DNA of 64,000 bases from Linanthus parryae (GCA_023055425.1 JALGPY010000004.1:56009718-56073717); one strand, 5' to 3'; positions 11,161 through 23,781 are shown, counted from the first letter of the stretch. Notes: generated from the letters alone by a model not told the origin. Numbers and translations are program-made.

Positions 11161-14100
11161 GAATGTAGAGTAGGATATTTGTTATTTTATTTAGTTCTCC
11201 ATACTTTATTTTGAGAGGTGAGAGAGAGTGGTTTAATATTTTCAATGAGTGTACAGGACACAGGTACCGAAGAACCCTCCGGATTCCCTTTCTTGATGCA
11301 TGTACGCAATGTTGCATGCAAAACGAGGAAAAACGAGCTTACCGGGAGCAAGGAACTTGATAAAGAAGCTACTCGAGGTCGAGGAGTAGCAAATGAGTCA
11401 TGAGGATCACGGTAGCAAGATGGAGTATCGGGGTTGCACGCATCGGAATCCGGAGTGGAGAAAGTGAAAGAGCTTGAGGAGGTGAGATTCTTGAACAAAG
11501 AGAAAGTTTTTGATAAGAAACGAAAAAATCCCTGGATTTAGGAATTTTTCGTCAAAAAATTGATTCCGCGACGAGTGTGGAGTCCAACGGTTCAAGAATC
11601 GCGCGAATCGGATACCGGATGAAGAAGATAGAGCAAAAACAAAACGGGCGAAAAGCAGTGATTTCGGCACCCAGTTCAGGCCGAAATGGGGGCCGAAATC
11701 AATGCATTTCGGCCCGGAATTAAAATGCCTCACTGTTTTGAAAAGCTACAGTGATTTCGGGCCCCATTTCGGGCCGAAATCGGGTAGTTTGGTCCGATTT
11801 CGGGGGTGTTTTTTTTGGTATTTTCTTGATTGTTTAATGCCCAATCCGGCCATAAAGGGTAAAAACACCCCAAACTTGGATCAAAACCCACTTTTCTTCT
11901 CATTCTTCCTCCCAAACCTTCAAGAACACCCATACATCCATACACCCAAATTTTCAAAACTCAACCAAATTCAAAAATTTTTGTTGGGTTTTGCTCCTTG
12001 CAAACCCAACAACAACATTAACTCTTGAGTTTTTGAAAGATAGGGCTTTTTTTGAGTGTGTGGGAAATCAAAGAGGAAGATCTCCAAGAACTTAATCTTC
12101 CAATCCGTTGCTTTGGAGGGGGATTCAGCCAAAGCTCAAAGAGGAACTTAAGACGGGGACACCGAGGAGCTTAAGGAGGTACTCATGCCTTCACTAGCTC
12201 GTGTTTCCGAAAAATTTGGTACAATTTTCTCTCTCTCGGCTTTAATTATTGCTTAGGCACTCTTAGGGCCTAATTCTTGAAAAATTTTACTTGCTCATAC
12301 TTGGATTCTTGGATACTTGTTTAGCTCATTCCGACTAGACCTCACGTGCACTCACTCCGACTAGACCCACCGGCCCTACGCTTGAGCAGCCGAGTCCTCT
12401 TGATTTCACTCTATTTTTCGTTGAGGACAACGAAGCGCTTAAGTGTGGGGGAGTTTTTAGCCATCTGCTAGTTAGCCATTGCATAGCCTTGTTACATGTA
12501 GTTTAGAAAGTCGCGTTTGCATGTAGATGTCAAGTCGGTTAGTTTTGCATGTGCACGTTTAAATATTTGCATTGTATATATTGTTGCACTTTTATTTATT
12601 GAGTCCACCTAACCTATGTTTCTGGTTAATCGAGTTGGCCAGTTACATATAGTGTCTAAAAAAATTAAAAATTCAAGAAAAATCTTAAAAATTGATTTTT
12701 TTTGAGAAAGGGCAATTGAAGAGAGTAAGCGTGGAGAGGGCTCAATGATAGTATTCCCTAGGTAGTATGAAAATCTGAGGTGAGGTAGACACGCGAGAAT
12801 CTGGAGTAGGAAGGCTATAGGGCCAAAGCACTCGAGAATTGTGAGTGGCTGTCTCTCAGACTAGTTATCCTACTAGCGCTACACCACCGTCACTTAGGTA
12901 GTCGTCAACCCTCCTCGTAGTGGCAACGAAACAGCTGTGCGAGTGATTTTATGGAACCTCACGTCCCGGCTCCATCGCCTAGGTCCACTAGTTATGCCAG
13001 TTTGATCCATTTACCCCTTTTATTCACAGCCTCTAGCCTAGGAAGTCATTCCTTGTGACTCCTATCACTAGTTAGAATGATCCTTTCCTATGCGTCATGA
13101 TAGAGGGAGTTGAGTTGGGAAGGTTCGATGAGGGTGAGCTGATTTGATACATCTTGAGTGGACATTCTTACATGTAATCTTTTGAGGGGATGTGAGGGTG
13201 AGTTAGAGACGGCAACACACTTCTGTGTGGCGGTGAGTCGTGTCATTACACCACAACCACAGGTGGAGTGCCGTAGTGCGTGATACTTTTCCACACGTTA
13301 TGGGGTGGGGGTTGGTTGATCTTATAGGAGGACGTGCTTGTACTTCATTCATATTTTCTACATCTTAGGTGATGAGGAGGATTGGTTGGAATTAGCATGT
13401 TTACACATTGACTACCGGGTTCGAGATATGCTTTACATCGAGTGTGGGGGTGTCTACATATATTGACTACATCATTTGATTTGACACATTCCACCCCCAC
13501 GTTATCTATATTGATTTGATATCCTTGGATATTTTATCATCATTGGTGACTCCATGTGCTTATTGGAATGAGATTAAAAAAAAGAAAAAAAAAAGAAAGT
13601 TGAAAGTGAAATGGAATAGGGAGCTGGAAATTGAACTTCATGAAGACCAAGGAGATTAGCTATTGTTCGAGATCACTTCTTCACATTTGTGGCCGCGAGA
13701 ACGACGTTGCACCAAGATTGAGGGAATGAGGGCCGGAGTAGTAGTTCGGTGGGGTTCCTTGGATTTTGGTGAGGGAGTGCGAGAATGGGTTCTTGTGAGA
13801 TATATCATGACGTCTAGGACTGCACTTCTAAATATCCTATCCTACCCGTCCTAAATCCGTCAACAATTTTAACCCGTGGATAAATAGCTCGGATGGTAAG
13901 TGCTAGGGATACGTTTGATGAGTGTGCAGAAGCAACTTATTTTGTGTTCGTGCCCATTCTGTCTGACGAAACTGGCCGCAAGTTCTACCGATCACCAAAG
14001 TTGTATAATCTTCTAGGGGATGTGAGGGTCTTATGACATGCCGGTTTGTTCTTCGAGATTGCTCAATCTCTACTAAAAAGAAAAAAAATGTTCTTTAATT

Positions 14101-14306
14101 CCTTGCATTGTACATACTTGAGTTGCATTGTACATATCATGTAGTTGCATAGTCGTGTCTTTGTGTATTGAGTCGTGAGTCGTGTTGGCTAGCGGAAAGT
14201 TAAGTATGCAAAGTGGTGGGGTATGCATTGGTTAGGTTGTGGTATGTATGCAATGTCTCAAGTGTGGAGGTTTGTGCTTCATTGTGCTCGGGACGAGCAA
14301 GAGAGT
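11161..14306 (+). other. E1 long noncoding internal region
   Basis: No credible gene is present. The stretch holds a cluster of ATTTCGG/CCGAAAT palindromes (11660-11806), two polypurine-like motifs (AAGTGTGGGGGAG at about 12439 and GTGTGGGGGTGTC at about 13442), and a block (12890-13330) that resembles E2 at 39710-40200, including CTCGTAGTGGCA and AGCTGTGCGAG. Confidence 0.75.
11660..11806 (+). repeat. E1 cluster of ATTTCGG/CCGAAAT palindromic motif
   Basis: About eight copies or half copies occur in 150 bases, for example ATTTCGGGCCGAAAT at 11766-11780 and ATTTCGGCCCGGAAT at 11705-11719. Three successive motifs start 12 bases apart (11681, 11693, 11705). Confidence 0.8.
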
Positions 14307-14321
14307 AAGTGTGGGGGAGTT
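14307..14321 (+). other. E1 polypurine tract
   Basis: AAGTGTGGGGGAGTT abuts the TGATAGCACC start of the 3' LTR. Confidence 0.9.
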
Positions 14322-16619
14322 TGATAGCACCTTTTAGGGGCTATAATTCTTTAGCATTTACCACGTGATAATATGTATTTGGAGTGTGTTTTGAGGCCAA
14401 TGTTAGAGATTCTAGGTCGTTTGATCACATGTTGCTACCATGTGCTATATTGTTAGTCCGAGCGTTTTCCATGCATATTTTATTGTTATTTGTCAAATAT
14501 ATTCGATTGGTATGTTTTTTCATGTTGTTTTGGCAGGGACGGATGCTAATCGGCTGATAGGAGGCATGGAACAAACTTCGGAAACAAAGGGGAGCTCAAG
14601 TGGAGTCAAGAGAAGCCGAATTGGAGGAGCTTGGATGACCAGTCTGCACTATTTTGATCATATACGGAGTTCTACAACTCATTTTGGGATGAGACCAGTG
14701 CCATATGAAATTAGACTCAGAGAGCTTTCCATCGATAGGTTACGGAGCTAAATCTGAGATCGGACGAAGAAGATATCGCGTTTTGAAGTCGGGAGCAGAT
14801 TTCAGGGGGCTTTTATGCAATTACTGAAGACTTTTGCGTGTTATGATTCAAGAACGACCTAGGAACGGGAATAAGCATCATTCACGCATTTAGAGAGCCA
14901 AGAATAAGGAGGAGAGTAAGGATCCTCCATTGGGAGCAACCTCAAGCAAGGGGAAAAGCCCGGATCGTGCCAATCTTCACGATTTCTAGCGTTTGATCTC
15001 TTCTTCCCTCTTTTAATCACTTGTATGGAGAAACTTTTTTGTGTTGCTACGATTTCAAGTAGTAACTAGACGTTTTGCTAGGCTTCTCTAGATAGCCTAG
15101 GGTTTATGTAGACAATGTGTTTTCCGGATTTTAGACTTGTCTCATGCTTTTAGATTTTGATCTATCGGATGAAGTTTAATTTCATCAACTTGTTAATGAG
15201 TGTAGTCTATTGACACGACTATGTAGGGGTGTTCATAAACCGACCGCACCGGCGAAATCGGACCGGACCAAACCGAACCGTACCTAAACCGATGGTTCGA
15301 CACATTTTTTTCTTAAAGAGCGGTTTTATTATTTTGAAAACCGAACCGGGCACCAACAGAACCGAGACCGAACCGACAAAATCGAAAAAAACCGCACCGC
15401 ACCGAGATACATTTTTAATAAAATTTTAGTACTTTGCTTACTACCTCCCATGTTGTGACTCACTCCACCCAGTTTGAGTTTAACATTTTTAGTCGTACAA
15501 CCACACCATAGTCCTTATTTACTAAACAAAAGTTTCTATTCTCTCCATGTTGAGATGAAAGAGAAGTAGGGAACCACTATGTTTTTTAAATGTTGAGTTT
15601 ATCTTTGTTTTTTTATATGCATTCAGTAAGTAATAAAGATATAAGTAAATCGGTCTTTTTGTTATAGATAGTTTACTTTCCGTCCAAGTTAGGAATTAAT
15701 ACATAATATAATGGGTTCCAAACCGAAAACCGGACCGAACGGGAATTTCCGGTGCGGTTTTTTAATTTATAAGTTTTAAACCGAAGGTATTTCGGTTTCG
15801 AAAATATTGAAACCGATCATTTCGGTTTAGGTGTCTCATATCCTCTAAAACCGACCGAACAGGACCACGAACACCCCTACGACTATGTTAGGAATTGATA
15901 TTCATGAGACTTAGGGTTTATTCATGAATTGATTTGTTGATTAATGTTAATACCATTCTAGTTATTGTTCATATGTTGTGCTTAATCCTTAGCAAGAATG
16001 GAGTAATTAACCAGACTTGTTAATTAGCTTGCGAGTGCGTGAAAGCGACTTAGACCTAGTTGTGATGACATATGAACAACAATCCTTAATCATTGAGACT
16101 GAGAAGATAAGTGTGTAGGATTGGCCTTAGTGGGTAGATTCGGTGGGAGATAGTGAGGTGTTCGTGTTGTGGTGGTCTGAGAGGACATCATTCCGTACAT
16201 TTTCGTTAGCCTACTAGAACGGACCGGTAGATGTAGGTGGACTGACAGGACACCAAGTAAATCGTGACGTAGAACGACATGAGACCGATAGGAGATTGTC
16301 AAAACCATTACCCGGCTTAACTAGAATAGGATTAACGTGTTACATTGCTATTCCAGAAATCCTCTACAGCCCTAGGTGATCTAGAGAAGGCCTAGTTTCT
16401 CCGTATTTGTTTGATAAATTAAAAAAACCAAAAATATTACTTAGTTATTTATGTCAATTATTAATCAACCACAATTCTTCCTCCTGTTACAGTACTCTAA
16501 GTTAATAAATAATTAAATAATCTCAAGATTGTCCTCGTGGGATCGATAACTCGGGGTTGAAATACCTCCCCTATATTACTTGACCGTGCACTTGCGCATA
16601 CACGTAAGAATTCGTGTCA
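14322..16619 (+). repeat. E1 3' LTR (with nested MITE)
   Basis: It is collinear with the 5' LTR (8340-9965) and starts TGATAGCACC and ends GTGTCA. It is interrupted at 15224-15879 by a hAT MITE. Removing the MITE and one 8-bp duplication gives about 1.63 kb, equal to the 5' LTR. Confidence 0.92.
15224..15879. mobile_element. hAT-type MITE, 656 bp, 8-bp TSD
   Basis: Terminal inverted repeats TAGGGGTGTTC and GAACACCCCTA are flanked by perfect 8-bp duplications CGACTATG (15216-15223 and 15880-15887). The uninterrupted site is visible in the other E1 LTR. Both ends are built of repeated ACCGAACCG-like units in inverted orientation; the centre is AT-rich. It has no coding capacity. Confidence 0.93.
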
Positions 16620-18093
16620 GCGGCCCATAGGTGCAAGTGGGTCTTCAAGAAGAAGACCGACATGGATGGTAATGTGATTACCTATAAGGGCGGAATGGAG
16701 GAAAAAGGATTCAGGCAGATTTATGGTTTAGACTATGATGAAACCTTTTCACCAGTCGCGATGACTAAATCCATCCGAATCCTACTTGTTGTTGCAGCTT
16801 ACTACGACTATGAGATTTGGCAGATGGATGTCAAAACAACGTTTTTGTATGAAAACCTCCTCGAGGATGTGTATATGACACAACCTGAGGTTTTTGTAGA
16901 TCCAGAGCATGCAGATATAGTCTGTAAGCTACAACGATCCATTTATGGATTAAAGCAAGCTTCTAGGAGTTGGAATCGACGTTTTGATGAAGCAGTCAAA
17001 GAGTTTGACTTCATCTAGAACGAAGATGAATCTTATGTCTACAAGATGGTTAGTAGGAGCTATGTTGCTTTTTCAATCCTATATGTGGATGACGTACTAC
17101 TCATTAGAAACAACATTCCTATGCTGCAATCTGTGAAAGATTGGCTAGGAAAATGTTTCTCGATGAAGGACTTAGGGGAAGCAGCTTATATCCTTGGTAT
17201 CAAGATCTATAGAGATAGATCAAGGAAACTCCGAGGCCTAAGTCAAAGTAAATATATAGACAAGGTGTTGAATCGGTTAAACATGCAAGATTCCAAGAAG
17301 GGATTCTTGCTCATGTCGCATGGAATCACTCTTTCGAAGAGCGATTGTCCTTCCAATGAGATTGAGAAGGAATGCTTGAGTAGGGTACCCTATGCCTAGG
17401 CCATTGGATCCATCATATACGCCATGTTATGTACTAGACCAGATGTGTCATACGCGTTGAGTATGACAAGCAGATATCAGTCTAATCTGGGTGAGAATCA
17501 CTGGATAGCGGTCAAGAACATCCTAAAGTACTTGAGAAGAACTAAGGATGCTTTCTTGATCTATGTAGGGGAGGAAGAGTTGCGTGTAAGGCGTTACACG
17601 GATGCAAGCTTCCAGACTGACATAGATGAATTCAGATGGCAGTCGGGATTTGTTTATTGCATGAATGGAGGAGCTGTGAGTTGAAAGAGTTCCAAGAAAG
17701 AGACGGTTGTTGATTCTACAACTGAGGCTGAGTACATTGCTGCGAGTGGCGCAACAAAGGAAGCTTTTTGGATTAGGAAGTTCATTACTGAGCTTGGTGT
17801 GGTTCCTAGCATTGCGGATCCAATAGAGTTGTATTGTGTCAATACAGGGCCAATGCACAATCAAAAGGAACCTAGGTCACACCAGAAATCCAAACACATA
17901 CTCTGAAAGTTCCATCTTATTAGAGATATCATTGATAGAGGAGATGTGAAGATATGCAAGAATCTTACACATGAGAACATGAGAATCTGTCAGATCCACT
18001 TACAAAGCCGCTTGTTCAGCACAAGCATGAACGGCACACTAGATCTATGGGCATACGGGATGCACCAGATTGGCTCTAGTGCAAGTAGGAGAC
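16620..18093 (+). pseudogene. Copia B reverse transcriptase and RNase H (right piece)
   Basis: The reading resumes after E1 with CKWVFKKKTDMDGNVI, DYDETFSPVAM, QMDVKTTFL, IYGLKQASRSWNRRFDEA, the catalytic box ILYVDDVLL, DLGEAAYILGIKI, TRPDVSYALSM, YTDASFQTD, STTEAEYIAAS and HQKSKHIL. One frame is broken by TAG at 17017, TAG at 17397, TGA near 17682 and TGA near 17904. In the RNase H the motif LYCVN has Val where Asp is expected. The RT catalytic Asp pair is still present, unlike in copia A. Confidence 0.9.
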
Positions 18094-18934
18094 TGTTGGA
18101 ATTGGTGCCCTAGAGGCAATCTTTTTAGTATGAATGGTGTTTTTTGGCTAGACTAGTATGGGGTTGGATTGTTATTAAATATTACGATCCAACACATGAT
18201 ATGCATTATGAGTAATAGCATACTGGATTGACCCATAACGAGAAGGCTACATACGGGTTATGTAAAGTCACAAGTGCTTCTCGTAGTGACAACGGTATTG
18301 TCATCCTTAGACTTGAAGTCATTAGATCCTCTAGTTGTGGAATATTGTGTTTTGACATCGTCAAACGCTACACCGTAACTGGGTAGTAATAAAGGGTTAG
18401 TCGGATACAATAAGGAAGCAAGATTAGAAATGGTAGTGACGTAGATAGGACTTTTCCCTCTCACATAACGGGAGTAAATATCCACGGCCACTCGAGGGAT
18501 GGTTCTCATAGAATGTCTGGCCAGACTCAGATAAATCAAGATAGCATATTGATGTTATATGCATGGATGAGACTATTCCCAGGATCGAGAAACTATGGAT
18601 TGGATATACGAGTGTGACTTGTATGTCTCGTGTCCAATCCGGATATTGAGACAAAGGGATGAGACAATGCTTGTAAAGTTTTGTCGGATGACTATTTCTA
18701 TTAGTTGGGTAGCGTGGATGTCTTGCTAGAGGCCGCTCCATGTTGTAAATTGTTACTACCAACTAAGTAGAAACCTATGGGGCCACACTCCCTATGGATT
18801 AGACCGGACTTGGAAATTAATTAATATGTTTAACAAAATGGAAGGATCAATACGCAACTACTTGCAAACTTAGTAGGAGTAATTTGCAAGTTGGACTAAT
18901 CAGTGTATACACGGGATTAGGATAAGGGCTTTTA
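18094..18934 (+). repeat. Copia B 3' LTR (probable extent)
   Basis: A purine-rich GCAAGTAGGAGAC precedes TGTTGGAATTGGTGCCC, a typical copia LTR start. The left border is clear. The right border is taken where unrelated LTR-like sequence begins at 18935, so the LTR may be truncated. The matching 5' LTR is outside the window. Confidence 0.65.
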
Positions 18935-19500
18935 TGTAGTGACCCGTCACAATTTCAATAAGAAAAATCGATTATTTGATAAACGCGCGGATAATCTCAA
19001 CCAGTCTGACACTTTTAGACATCCCAAAACTCAACCACCAGGACAAAGAGTCCCCTGAAACAACATTTTTATAAGACTTCTGAAAATATGGTACGTGACT
19101 GAGTTTAATAAATAATTACACCAGCTCGTCAAAATGACAGTTTTATAAATATCTGACCCAAAATAGTAATTTACAACAAACAGTTAAAACAACTAAAAAC
19201 AACATAGTTAACTAAAAATACAACTTTTAGCAACTACTCCGCGATCCAGTCGCGCTCCAGGTCAACCTGTAAAACAGGGGGGTGAGCCAAACAGCCTAGC
19301 AGGTACCGCCTAACCACTGGCGTAGAAATATAAAATCTACTAAACACACAGCCAGTTATTACACATCAACGTGCGACACCAAATAGACAAACAACGTGAT
19401 TTATCAATCACCAGTTAATCAACATATAGCTAAAAAGCTGTAAAATTCATCAACATGTATCGACTGTAACTGTAGAAATTTAGAAGTTAGACAAAAAGGA
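18935..19500 (-). repeat. Possible chromovirus (Ty3/gypsy) LTR fragment
   Basis: The sequence starts TGTAGTGACCCGTCAC; on the minus strand this reads as an LTR end ...GGGTCACTACA of the kind seen in plant chromoviruses. The stretch GGGGTGAGCCAAACAGCC at about 19281 also resembles such LTRs. No matching second LTR or coding part was found nearby. Confidence 0.35.
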
Positions 19501-20808
19501 GTTGTTGGACTATATAAAGGAAACTCCTAGCTTTTTTCTAAATACTAGTGCTCATTTAATGGGCTTTTCATTTTGTTCTTCTTCTGAAAAGGCGGATGGA
19601 AAGGCCTCTTCTGCTCCAATCTTAAGTTTGGACCAAACAAAGGCTCTCAAGCGTGTCGTTGTCTCCCTGCAAGGAACATGCTCCCATTCATTGTCCAGAC
19701 AGCTGATATGCATAGTTGTCTCCCACTATCTGTCAGACTGATTGGTAAAAAGACATGTCAGCGTACTAGGGAAAGAAGAATTCACTTCTGCCACTCTGAC
19801 TCCGCTCGACCCAGGATGCTTCATGCTGCTCATCATCTTATTTCACTTTGGGTCCACACAAGCTTTCAATAAGGAGTATTGTTCTTGTGAAAAAGGAAGA
19901 TTACTCAGGGCGAATTAGACCCGACACTCAAGCATCAGAAATCATAGATTCAATGTTCCATTCAAAAGTACTCGACTCAGGCTGTTACAGGTAGCCAATC
20001 GCCTCCTTTCCCTGCGGGTTCACTGAAGTACTCTTATACGAGTCGCTATTAGGTGCAAAGTAAAATTGTTCTTGCCGAAGAGGGTTTGACAACTAAGAGT
20101 TAGAAATCAAAGATTCAATGCTCCAGCGATCTGTCTGCTTTGTTCGTCTTTATATATCTCCTCATTTTGGGGATGAGGTTATTCGTCATCAATCTCCGAA
20201 ACAGTCGTGAAATTTTTTCCGCTAGGTCTGAGAAGGCATTCTTCCTTTCAATCTGGGATTTCGAAGGTTGTTCCTCTAAGATCTCCAAATCCGCCATGAT
20301 GGTTTGTCCGGGGGACTCGCAAGACAAGGGACAGTCTTGCGCAACTCATCCAGCCGTTTCCTTGTCTCCTTTTTTTTCAGTTATGTTCTCTCCCACATTC
20401 CTGCATTGAAAAAAGGTTGAAAACCTGTTGGGACTTTTTTAGCAAGTTTTCTTGCGCCTCTCACCATGTTTTTGGCATTAAGGTTGTCTCAAGGGTTCGC
20501 AGGGTTTTTTTCACTTCCTTTTGTTTTTGGTTGTCACATCGAATGATCGATTTGAGTTTTGGCGATAGGACTTCCACCTCTATCAAAGCCTTGACACACT
20601 TATATGCCTCACGACATTTTGGGTTTTAGCGGCCTCTCAAATCAGGAGATTAAACTCACCCGACTTGTATGAACGTCTTATAACACAGCCCGGGATAATT
20701 TATTATTTGATCTTCTTCCCTTTCTCATACACCCCAGCCTTTTTAATTTTGGGATCACCAAACTTGAATGGTTTTGTCGCGTTGGCGTCTCATGCTTTTC
20801 AGTTATGT
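19501..20808. other. Unassigned sequence before E2
   Basis: No gene can be supported. A TATA-like GGACTATATAAAGG lies at about 19507. Short frames on both strands do not join into a recognisable protein. One minus-strand stretch near 20450-20640 is Lys/Glu rich and open for about 55 codons but is not recognised. Confidence 0.4.
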
Positions 20809-22491
20809 TGATAACACCTTAATAAGAGTTATCATACGTACACTTTATATTGTTATTTGAGCTTTAATGCACAATTCGGGCGTTTCTTATTGGTTTTGAG
20901 TATGAATATGATAATTTATCACATTTGATCTTCGCAGTACTGTTCATTTTGTTGTTTGATAGGAAGTACGCATGCGGGAATCAAGTGGAGAGAAGAAACG
21001 AGCTTCGGAATAGAAGAAAAAGACGAATTTGGCGCGTTTTGGATGTTTTCACCATATTTGGGCATTAATTGAGAAAAACGAGAAAATGATCCGAAAACAA
21101 GAATTTCTCTACATGGATAAAGTCTCTGTCTCAAAAGGAATAAAAAATCACATTTATCAGAGGGTGGACGCAAAAGTTATGTAAAAAATGATGCTCAATA
21201 AGATAAAATACGGCCAAAAGCATCCGAAAATACCAAAACGCGTTTCGAGGAGCTAAATTGATGAATAAAAGGTTATCCGGAATTTGGGAATGTTTTATAG
21301 CATAAAAGGAGTCACGAGGTCGAGGAGATCCTTAGGAAGCAAAGGCGCGGGCAAGGAATCGGAAAAGAGTCGAAAAAGGATGTTTTAGGCGTGTCTAGAA
21401 GTCTCTTAGTACGAAGGAAAAAGTCTTCGTACGAAGACTTAACACTTAGACCAATTTTGAGTTGCTGAAAATATATTCCCAAAACATGTTGCAGTACTTA
21501 TCTGGGAAGATCTTAGTACGAAGAGAAAAAGTCTTCGTACGAAGACTCTTCGTACGAAGACATTGCTGACAGAAGTAGATTTTAGCGGGGTTTTTTATGC
21601 AATTTCTCCAAACTTTTTCATGTTATTTTGGAAAAATATTTAAGCAATTTAGGTTGTCTTTTCCAGGGGGAGGATGGTTTTACGCATCTTTTGGAGCGAG
21701 AGGAGGACCGTGGAGCTCTGGAGACGCTTTGTTTGATATTTTATCTTCCCTCTCTATAGTTTTTGGTTTATGATCATGAAACTTTGTATCTTGATCATGT
21801 GTAATCGTAGCTAAACCCTTCATTCGGAATATCTCATAGGGAGCTAGGCTTTGAACACCATGTTGGTGTTTCATGAATCTTGTTTCATGCTTTTAGCTTA
21901 ATTGAATGTTTTGCTTAGCTATGCTTGGATTATGTACTTAATTATATTGTTTCTATTGTTTGAGCTCGCAATAGGATGATTATAGGTATATGATGTTAGA
22001 GAAATCAATATTCGCTACCCAGAAACTTAAATTAAGCACTCGCCGTATCTAGGGTTGAGAAATCTTGCTAGTTAGCTAGAACTAAGAGTAGACCATAAGA
22101 ACATAATGCTTATTTGAACTTGAGTAGGCTAGATAAATCAGGTACAAGAGTTTGAATTTAGGCTTTGGTTGAGAAATCTTCAAAGCAAGGTGCTCGTTCG
22201 GCTAAGTAGAAGACATTCGTGTTGCTTGAACATAAATCTGAATTGGTGTACAATCCTTAGTGACCCGTAGAGAGATCCTGAACTTTTACTCATATCAATT
22301 AAATCAATTTTAATACCTAGTTTGTTGTTTACTTTCTTAGATCATTTTCAACGAACTTAACGCGCTTTTCTCACATAAGGTTAAGAAGTCTTAACTAGTT
22401 TACAAGAAGTCCTTTGGGTTCGACAAACCCGGATTTACCGGAATTATTATTACTGCACTGACAGTCGTACACTTGCGGTTGGACCGTGTCA
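20809..22491 (+). repeat. E2 5' LTR
   Basis: It starts TGATAACACC and ends GGACCGTGTCA. It carries perfect copies of the palindrome AGTCTTCGTACGAAGACT at 21422-21439 and 21530-21547, an adjoining TCTTCGTACGAAGA at 21547-21560, and degenerate copies at 21403 and 21511. The TATA position reads GCATAAAAGG near 21300, where the 3' LTR has TATAAAAG. Confidence 0.9.
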
Positions 22492-22498
22492 AGTTTTT

Positions 22499-22516
22499 TG
22501 CGCCGTTGTCGGGGAC
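22499..22516 (+). other. E2 primer binding site
   Basis: TGCGCCGTTGTCGGGGAC follows the LTR by seven bases. It is a slightly diverged version of the tRNA-Asp site in E1. Confidence 0.8.
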
Positions 22517-22632
22517 TTTGGTTGAATTAGTTAGAATTATTAGCTTTAGGAAATTTTCTTTTTTCTTTTGTTTATTTATTTGTTGATCTCACATGCTTCC
22601 TAGCGTATGATTGTGCATGCATCTTGGTAATC

Positions 22633-23139
22633 ATGTGGGGGCAACATTTTTATGGGCAATTTTCGGGATATTCACCGTACTATCCCAATGGAGATATGTA
22701 CATTCCTCCTCCGTGCAATCAAGAATATGAGTGGATTAGATTAATGTTGGAGCTCATGTTAGCTAAATTGGACAGAATCGATGAAGGGGTGAATAAGAAT
22801 GATGAAGCTCTCCAATAATTGGAAGGAATTTCTCGTGAAGTGGCAGATGCATATACTGACAATGGGCCCATCAGCATCATTCCTGACTTAGTTGGTGAGT
22901 ACGAAGAGGAAGACGAAGAACCCCCAGATGTCTATAATATTGTGTCTCGTCAAGTAATAGATCATTGGGCAGCTTCAGACTCAGATTCGGACTCAGATTG
23001 GGATGACATTGTGAAGCCTATACCACTTGTGCCTCGCATAATTCCTGAATCATGGTATGAATGGGAGAGTGTTAACATCGCGAGCTAATGGCCTAAGGAA
23101 ATTGAAGAAGGTTTTCATGAAGAAAAAGCTCATAATTGC
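22633..23139 (+). pseudogene. E2 acidic ORF, 5' part (DSDSDSDW)
   Basis: The start is the first ATG after the primer site (MWGQHFYGQFSGYSPYYPNG). One TAA at 22816 interrupts an otherwise open frame to the TAA at 23086. The marker ASDSDSDSDWDDIV, followed by IIPESWYEW, matches the E1 motif YEDSDSDSDWGGVV with ILQPWHD. After the second stop the same frame stays open to 23139, where E3 is inserted. It resumes at 38134 in the same frame if E3 and one duplication copy are removed. Function unknown. Confidence 0.65.
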
Positions 23140-23767
23140 TGTGCACAAGAGAATCCGGCGGGGAGTACTCTGTGTACACCGTAAGTAGAGGATCGGAAAT
23201 GGCACAGGAAGAGTTGGGTTGTGTGTAGGGAGAGAGTAAGGCAGTAGTAATGTCTGAGAGAGAGACAGGGGTTTGGCAGAGCTTCCACGTATGGCTGGTG
23301 TGTCCTCCTTTGTATGGAAAGGTTAACGTCCTATATATAGCGGAGAATGTGACCGTTGCAGTGTGGTTAATGCGCCCATCAATGGCGGCTTAATTAGCTT
23401 AACCGCAACGGCACGTTCGTCCGCGTATATAGGGACCGTTACAGCACGTTATGCGCGAATACCGGAACCGTTATGGGGTTGACCGGGTTTGACCGGATTG
23501 ACCGGGTTTATGGAGCTCGTGCCATAAATCTCTCAAAAGCAGTTACTAAATGTCGTGTGCCGTCTTGGCTCGCACGCGACAGGACTTACTCTAGCCTCCA
23601 AACCACTAAGTCCCTACAAGTCCCGTGCAGTGGTATGCGAGGGCCCTGTCTCGCAGCCCCCACATGGATCAGCGCGGCTGGTGATCCAGTGTGTGTGGAG
23701 CACAATATAGTGTGCTAGATGGTCGCCACGTGGCCAATATCTGTCAGCTCAGAAAGCACTATCTACA
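23140..23767 (-). repeat. E3 3' LTR
   Basis: In plus orientation it reads TGTGCACAAG ... TATCTACA. It matches 37502-38128 with roughly a dozen differences. Several of these cluster at 23545-23570. Confidence 0.93.
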
Positions 23768-23781
23768 TTAGCACCCTTTCC
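23768..23781 (-). other. E3 polypurine tract
   Basis: The minus strand reads GGAAAGGGTGCTAA directly before the LTR start TGTAGATAG. Confidence 0.7.

Larger units (their letters stand above)
8340..16619 (+). mobile_element. Non-autonomous LTR retrotransposon 'E1' (Athila/Tat-type primer site, no pol)
   Basis: The element starts TGATAGCAC and ends GTGTCA, flanked by perfect 5-bp duplications GCGGC (8335-8339 and 16620-16624). LTRs are 8340-9965 and 14322-16619, the latter enlarged by a MITE. The internal region of about 4.36 kb has a tRNA-Asp-type primer site, one small acidic ORF, a long noncoding part and a polypurine tract. No protease, RT, RNase H or integrase is visible, so it must have been mobilised in trans. 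By size and structure it is a LARD-like element. E2 in this window is related in the internal region. Confidence 0.92.

Noticed and set aside
19501..20808. Organelle-derived insertion
   Set aside because: Some phrases look unlike nearby DNA, but I could not match any known mitochondrial or plastid gene by eye.
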